Assembly: GCA_030041195.1 (NCBI GenBank)
Contig: JASHOI010000070.1
Location: 1 to 18,554 of the forward strand
Source of the DNA: Streptosporangiaceae bacterium
GTDB lineage: Bacteria; Actinomycetota; Actinomycetes; Streptosporangiales; Streptosporangiaceae
Reading direction: 5' to 3'
DNA: 18,554 bases
Positions 13,575-18,554 of this stretch are shown here, one piece after another. The number at the start of each line of letters is the position of its first letter. Position 1 is the first letter of the stretch. Position numbers and translations under genes: made by a program. The notes below the pieces were generated by a model, which ran no database searches, was not told the DNA's origin, and saw only the letters and a list, made by a program, of their open reading frames with translations.

Positions 13575-14962
13575 AAGGACGCCGCAATCGAGTCGAGCGG
13601 GATAGGGAGCCAGGACGGGCGGTGCCTGGACTCGTAAACCACCTCATATACCGCCTTGTCCAGCATCAGGGCGCGCAGCAGCGTGCCGTGGGCCTGCGGA
13701 TCCATCCCGCCAGCCTCTGCGTAGCCCTTGCAGAACGCCGCCTGGCTGCGTTCGACCCACTCGTCGGCGAGATCTCGGAGCTTCTCCGCATCCGGGCGAT
13801 CAATTAGCTGATGGCGCGCAGCGTAGTCGAACGAGCGGAGCATGCCGGCCACATCACGCAGAGCGACCGCGGGTGCCCGCCGCTCCTCCAGCGGAACCGC
13901 TGGCTCGCCCTCGAAATCCAGGACCACCCAGCCGGTCGCCGTCCGGAGCACCTGGCCGAGGTGGTAGTCGCCGTGCACCCGCTGCGCCGGCACGGGTCCG
14001 CCGATCGCGGCCAGGTCAGCGTAGTAGCCGCGGATCTTGCCGGCATACGCCCGCAATTCGGGCACCTCGGCGTCGGCGCCCTCCAGCCTGCGGGCCATCT
14101 GGCCGGCCAGATCGCGCAGCGCCCCCGGCGGGAGCTCGGTGACCCCGAACGCGGCGGCCAGGTCGGCGTGCACCTCAGCGGTCGCCCTGCCCAGCCGGAA
14201 CGCCTCGCCCGCGAAGTCGCCACCCGCCTGGTCGGGCCGGATCGTCCCCTGGTCCTGCACACCGTCACCGGAGTAGAGATCGCGCAGGCTGGTGACGGCC
14301 AGCGACCAGCCATCGCTGGCCCCGGGCAGGAACCTGGACAAGATCGCCAGCAGCACCGGGTCACCGCCGGCCGTGGTCTCGATCCACCCGAACGGCTCGG
14401 CCACGTGCCGCGAGCCGCGCCGGGCCAGCGCGCTGGTCACCTCGAGTTCGGGGCTGCGGCCGGGGAACAGCCTGCGCAGCACCTTGAGGATCGCCGACTC
14501 CCCGAAGATCAGGCTGGTATTGCTCTGCTCGCCGGTGAGCATCAGGCTGTCCAGGCTGGTGTCGATGACCGCGCCGGGCTCCCTGGCGAACTGCACCCGG
14601 CCGATGGTCGCCTGGTCCGCGAGGGCCCGCAGCAAGATCTTGGTCAGCTCTGGATCGTGCAGCGCCTCGTAGGCGGTCCCGGCGGAACCGGCCGGCCCCA
14701 TGACCGCGTGCCGCAGCGAATCGGGTACCTGCGAACGGATGCCCACCAGGACCTGGTAGCGCGCGGTCTGCTCGTCCGAGGACACGGTGACGATCAGGTG
14801 GCGCAGCTCGGGGTCGCCGGCGGCCAGGGTGGTATCGGCTGTTATCGAGAGGTCACGCATAGTAGCGCCGCTGCCCGCGTACCAGCGCTGAGCTGGCAGC
14901 CACGCTGCTAGTGTGTCCTCAAATGTCATGACTCCAGGTCTACCCCGCGGCTGGCTGGTCAT
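13451..14962 (-). CDS. mak: Maltokinase Mak (Pep2), ATP-dependent maltose kinase
   Basis: 503-residue frame; makes maltose-1-phosphate, the GlgE donor. The kinase fold is visible: ATP-lysine candidate K160 (AILKVLRR), catalytic HGDYHLGQ (330-337, base D332) and metal-binding VLDFEGEP (D349). The N-terminal [10 protein letters not shown] is the family's usual opening. Homology-like sequence ends near residue 462 ([14 protein letters not shown]), matching the roughly 455 residues of the mycobacterial enzyme. The frame then lacks a stop and continues 40 Arg-rich residues through the start of glgB to TAG 13451. Start choice is uncertain: ATG 14962 and in-frame ATG 14929 both lack a well-spaced ribosome site. 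The gene follows treS by 78 bp; there is no TreS-Mak fusion here. Confidence 0.95.
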   Translation of the reverse strand: MTSQPRGRPGVMTFEDTLAAWLPAQRWYAGSGATMRDLSITADTTLAAGDPELRHLIVTVSSDEQTARYQVLVGIRSQVPDSLRHAVMGPAGSAGTAYEALHDPELTKILLRALADQATIGRVQFAREPGAVIDTSLDSLMLTGEQSNTSLIFGESAILKVLRRLFPGRSPELEVTSALARRGSRHVAEPFGWIETTAGGDPVLLAILSRFLPGASDGWSLAVTSLRDLYSGDGVQDQGTIRPDQAGGDFAGEAFRLGRATAEVHADLAAAFGVTELPPGALRDLAGQMARRLEGADAEVPELRAYAGKIRGYYADLAAIGGPVPAQRVHGDYHLGQVLRTATGWVVLDFEGEPAVPLEERRAPAVALRDVAGMLRSFDYAARHQLIDRPDAEKLRDLADEWVERSQAAFCKGYAEAGGMDPQAHGTLLRALMLDKAVYEVVYESRHRPSWLPIPLDSIAASLWKRPVRPRRSAMPRSTGSWRGHITTRTRSSARMRARAGRS

Positions 14963-15040
14963 CCCGCAAACGACGGACCGGGCGGTTGAGGCCCAGATCA
15001 GTCAATCAGACGGGATCCGGTATGCAGCGGGGTGCCGGGC

Positions 15041-16855
<1,815 letters not shown>

Positions 16856-16860
16856 TACCG

Positions 16861-16866
16861 TCTCCC
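16861..16866 (-). promoter_or_regulatory. Ribosome binding site supporting the GTG start of treS
   Basis: Minus-strand GGGAGA with a 5-nt spacer to GTG 16855. It favours this start over the in-frame ATG 27 nt downstream. Confidence 0.65.
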
Positions 16867-16940
16867 GCTATCTCCGCCAGCCGCGCTGAACTCAAGTTAC
16901 GAGTCTGTTGTGCTGCTGTTCGTTACATGTCTGCAAATCG

Positions 16941-18554
16941 TTACGTGCCTTGGCCGTCAACCACCTGGCCCGTTTTCACCATGAAGATGTGCGCCGGAGC
17001 CGCCGCCGGATCCAGCCGCACGTAATTCGCCTGGCCCCACCGGAACTCCTGACCGGACAGCTCGTCCGTCACAACGAAGTCCTCGCCTGCGCTGACGCCG
17101 AGCGCCGGCAGGTCGAGCCAGACGGTGGCCTCCCGCGGATGATACGGGTCGATATTGACCACGACCAGAACCGTGTCGCGCTCGCCGCCCCCACCCTCCA
17201 CTAGGACGCTCTTCGAGAAGCAGAGTATCTCCGGCTGGTCGCTGTGGTGAAAACGCAGGTTCCGTAGCTGGTGCAGGGCAGAGTGTGACTTACGCAACAT
17301 GTTGAGGCGGGTGATGAACGGGGTGATATCTGCCAGCGGCGGGGGAAGTCTTTCGGCGTGCTCCCAGTCCCGCGGGCGGTACTGGTACTTCTCCGAGTCC
17401 AGATATTCCTCGCTCCCCGGGACCAGCGCGGCGCTCTCGCACAGCTCGAAGCCCGAGTAGACGCCCCACGTCGGGGACAGCGTCGCGGCCAGCACCGCAC
17501 GGACGCGGAACGCTGGCGGGCCGCCGTGCTGCAGGTACTCGGTGAGGATGTCCTGAGTGTTGACGAAGAAGTTCGGCCGCATGTACGCGGCCGCGGGGCC
17601 GGAGAGCTCCTCGAGGTACTCGGTCAGCTCGGCGGCCGAGTTGCGCCAGGTGAAGTACGTGTAGGACTGGTGGAAGCCGATGATCGCGAGATTGTGCATC
17701 ATCGCCGGCCTGGTGAAGGCCTCGGACAGGAACAGCACGTCCGGGTCGGTCGCGGCGATCTCGGCCAGCAGCCGCTCCCAGAACGGCAGCGGCTTGGTGT
17801 GCGGGTTGTCCACCCGGAAGATCCGGATCCCGTGGGACATCCAGTGCCGGATGATGCGGAGCACCTCGGCGTAGATCCCGTCGGGGTCGTTGTCGAAATT
17901 GACCGGGTAGATGTCCTGGTACTTCTTGGGCGGGTTCTCCGCGTAGGCGATCGTGCCGTCGGCTCTCCTGGTGAACCACTCGGGATGCTCGGTGACCCAG
18001 GGATGGTCCGGCGACGTCTGGATCGCCAGGTCCATGGCGACCTCCAGGCCGAGCCCGGCGGCGCGGGCCACGAACGCGTCGAAGTCGGCCATCGAGCCCA
18101 GGTCCGGGTGGATGACGTCGTGGCCGCCCTCAGCGGATCCGATCGCCCACGGCGACCCAGGGTCCCCCGGCCCGGCGTTCAGCGAGTTGTTCGGCCCCTT
18201 CCTGGCGGTGATCCCGATCGGGTGCACGGGCGGGATGTAGACGACGTCGAAGCCCATCCTGGCGATCGCGTCCAGCCGCCGGGCGGCCGCCCGCAGCGTC
18301 CCAGACTTCGGTCGCTGTCCGGGGCCCACATCGACGATGGCGCCCTCCGACCTGGGGAAGAACTCGTACCAGGAGCCGTAGAGCGCGCGCTCCCTGTGCA
18401 CCACCACGGGGCACCTGGCCGACCGGGTGAGCAGATCCCGGAGCGGGAACGCGGCGGTCAACGCGATGATCTCCTCGCCGTTGGCCGCCGCGAGGCGGTC
18501 GAGGGCCGGGACGGCGGTGTCGCGCAGCGCCGCGGCCAGGGCGGCGAAGGCCGC
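16941..18554 (-). CDS. glgE: Alpha-1,4-glucan:maltose-1-phosphate maltosyltransferase GlgE, N-terminus cut by window edge
   Basis: GH13_3 enzyme that extends alpha-1,4-glucan with maltosyl units from maltose-1-phosphate. About 537 C-terminal residues are present, and the frame stays open to 18554, so roughly 120-140 N-terminal residues of the usual 660-700 are missing. Family motifs: RALYGSWYEFFPRSEG, VYIPPVHPIG, AMDLAIQTSPDHPWV, KKYQDIYPVNFDND, the nucleophile Asp in FRVDNPH (codon 17808-17810), the acid Glu in FLSEAFTRP (codon 17721-17723) and the third acidic residue in NTQDILTEYLQHGG (codon 17550-17552). Many homologues read NTPD at the last motif; here Gln replaces Pro. A TTG at 18461 is only an internal codon, not a start. 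First visible gene of the operon; treS follows by 85 bp. Confidence 0.97.
   Translation of the reverse strand, partial: AAFAALAAALRDTAVPALDRLAAANGEEIIALTAAFPLRDLLTRSARCPVVVHRERALYGSWYEFFPRSEGAIVDVGPGQRPKSGTLRAAARRLDAIARMGFDVVYIPPVHPIGITARKGPNNSLNAGPGDPGSPWAIGSAEGGHDVIHPDLGSMADFDAFVARAAGLGLEVAMDLAIQTSPDHPWVTEHPEWFTRRADGTIAYAENPPKKYQDIYPVNFDNDPDGIYAEVLRIIRHWMSHGIRIFRVDNPHTKPLPFWERLLAEIAATDPDVLFLSEAFTRPAMMHNLAIIGFHQSYTYFTWRNSAAELTEYLEELSGPAAAYMRPNFFVNTQDILTEYLQHGGPPAFRVRAVLAATLSPTWGVYSGFELCESAALVPGSEEYLDSEKYQYRPRDWEHAERLPPPLADITPFITRLNMLRKSHSALHQLRNLRFHHSDQPEILCFSKSVLVEGGGGERDTVLVVVNIDPYHPREATVWLDLPALGVSAGEDFVVTDELSGQEFRWGQANYVRLDPAAAPAHIFMVKTGQVVDGQGT

Noticed and set aside
18459..18461. TTG 18461 as the GlgE start
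   Set aside because: The frame is open to the window edge with family-like sequence upstream, and GlgE normally has over 100 more residues at the N-terminus.

Overview
The window is high-GC DNA with strong third-position G/C bias, long spurious antisense reading frames, frequent GTG starts and a GlgE-type alpha-glucan operon. Together these point to an actinomycete (Actinomycetota). I cannot place the genus from sequence alone. No rRNA, tRNA, CRISPR array, insertion sequence or phage gene was found.

Layout. (1) Positions 1-1337, minus strand: the N-terminal part of an SppA-type signal peptide peptidase that runs off the left edge. (2) 1420-3572, plus strand: a NUDIX hydrolase fused to a PIN/NYN-like nuclease domain, then a cytochrome P450. 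(3) 3609-5102: two divergent MarR-family regulators around a shared intergenic region packed with inverted CGTTGG/CCAACG half-sites, then a small split-barrel (PPOX-fold) flavin/F420 protein. (4) 5423-9862, plus strand: a secreted, cysteine-free NPDGS-repeat protein, a sulfotransferase with a C-terminal SCP2-like domain, and a flavin amine oxidase. The first of these follows a 320-bp gene-free leader. (5) 9876-11337: a LigB-type (DODA-like) dioxygenase divergent from a small metallophosphoesterase. (6) 11358-18554, minus strand: the GlgE pathway operon, transcribed glgE (cut by the right edge), treS, mak, glgB.

How the genes work together. Region 6 is a complete, well-understood pathway. TreS interconverts trehalose and maltose, Mak phosphorylates maltose, GlgE adds maltosyl units from maltose-1-phosphate to a linear alpha-1,4-glucan, and GlgB introduces alpha-1,6 branches. 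The catalytic residues of TreS and GlgB match reference enzymes in both identity and spacing. The other regions are accessory or housekeeping genes whose joint roles are not established.

Points worth most attention: the three-gene module of region 4; the NUDIX-NYN and sulfotransferase-SCP2 fusions; the MarR divergon with 17-bp operator-like palindromes 42 bp apart; a 124-nt overlap of mak into glgB that gives Mak an Arg-rich extra tail; and four genes with a TAGnnT hexamer 6-8 nt before the start codon, suggesting leaderless transcripts.
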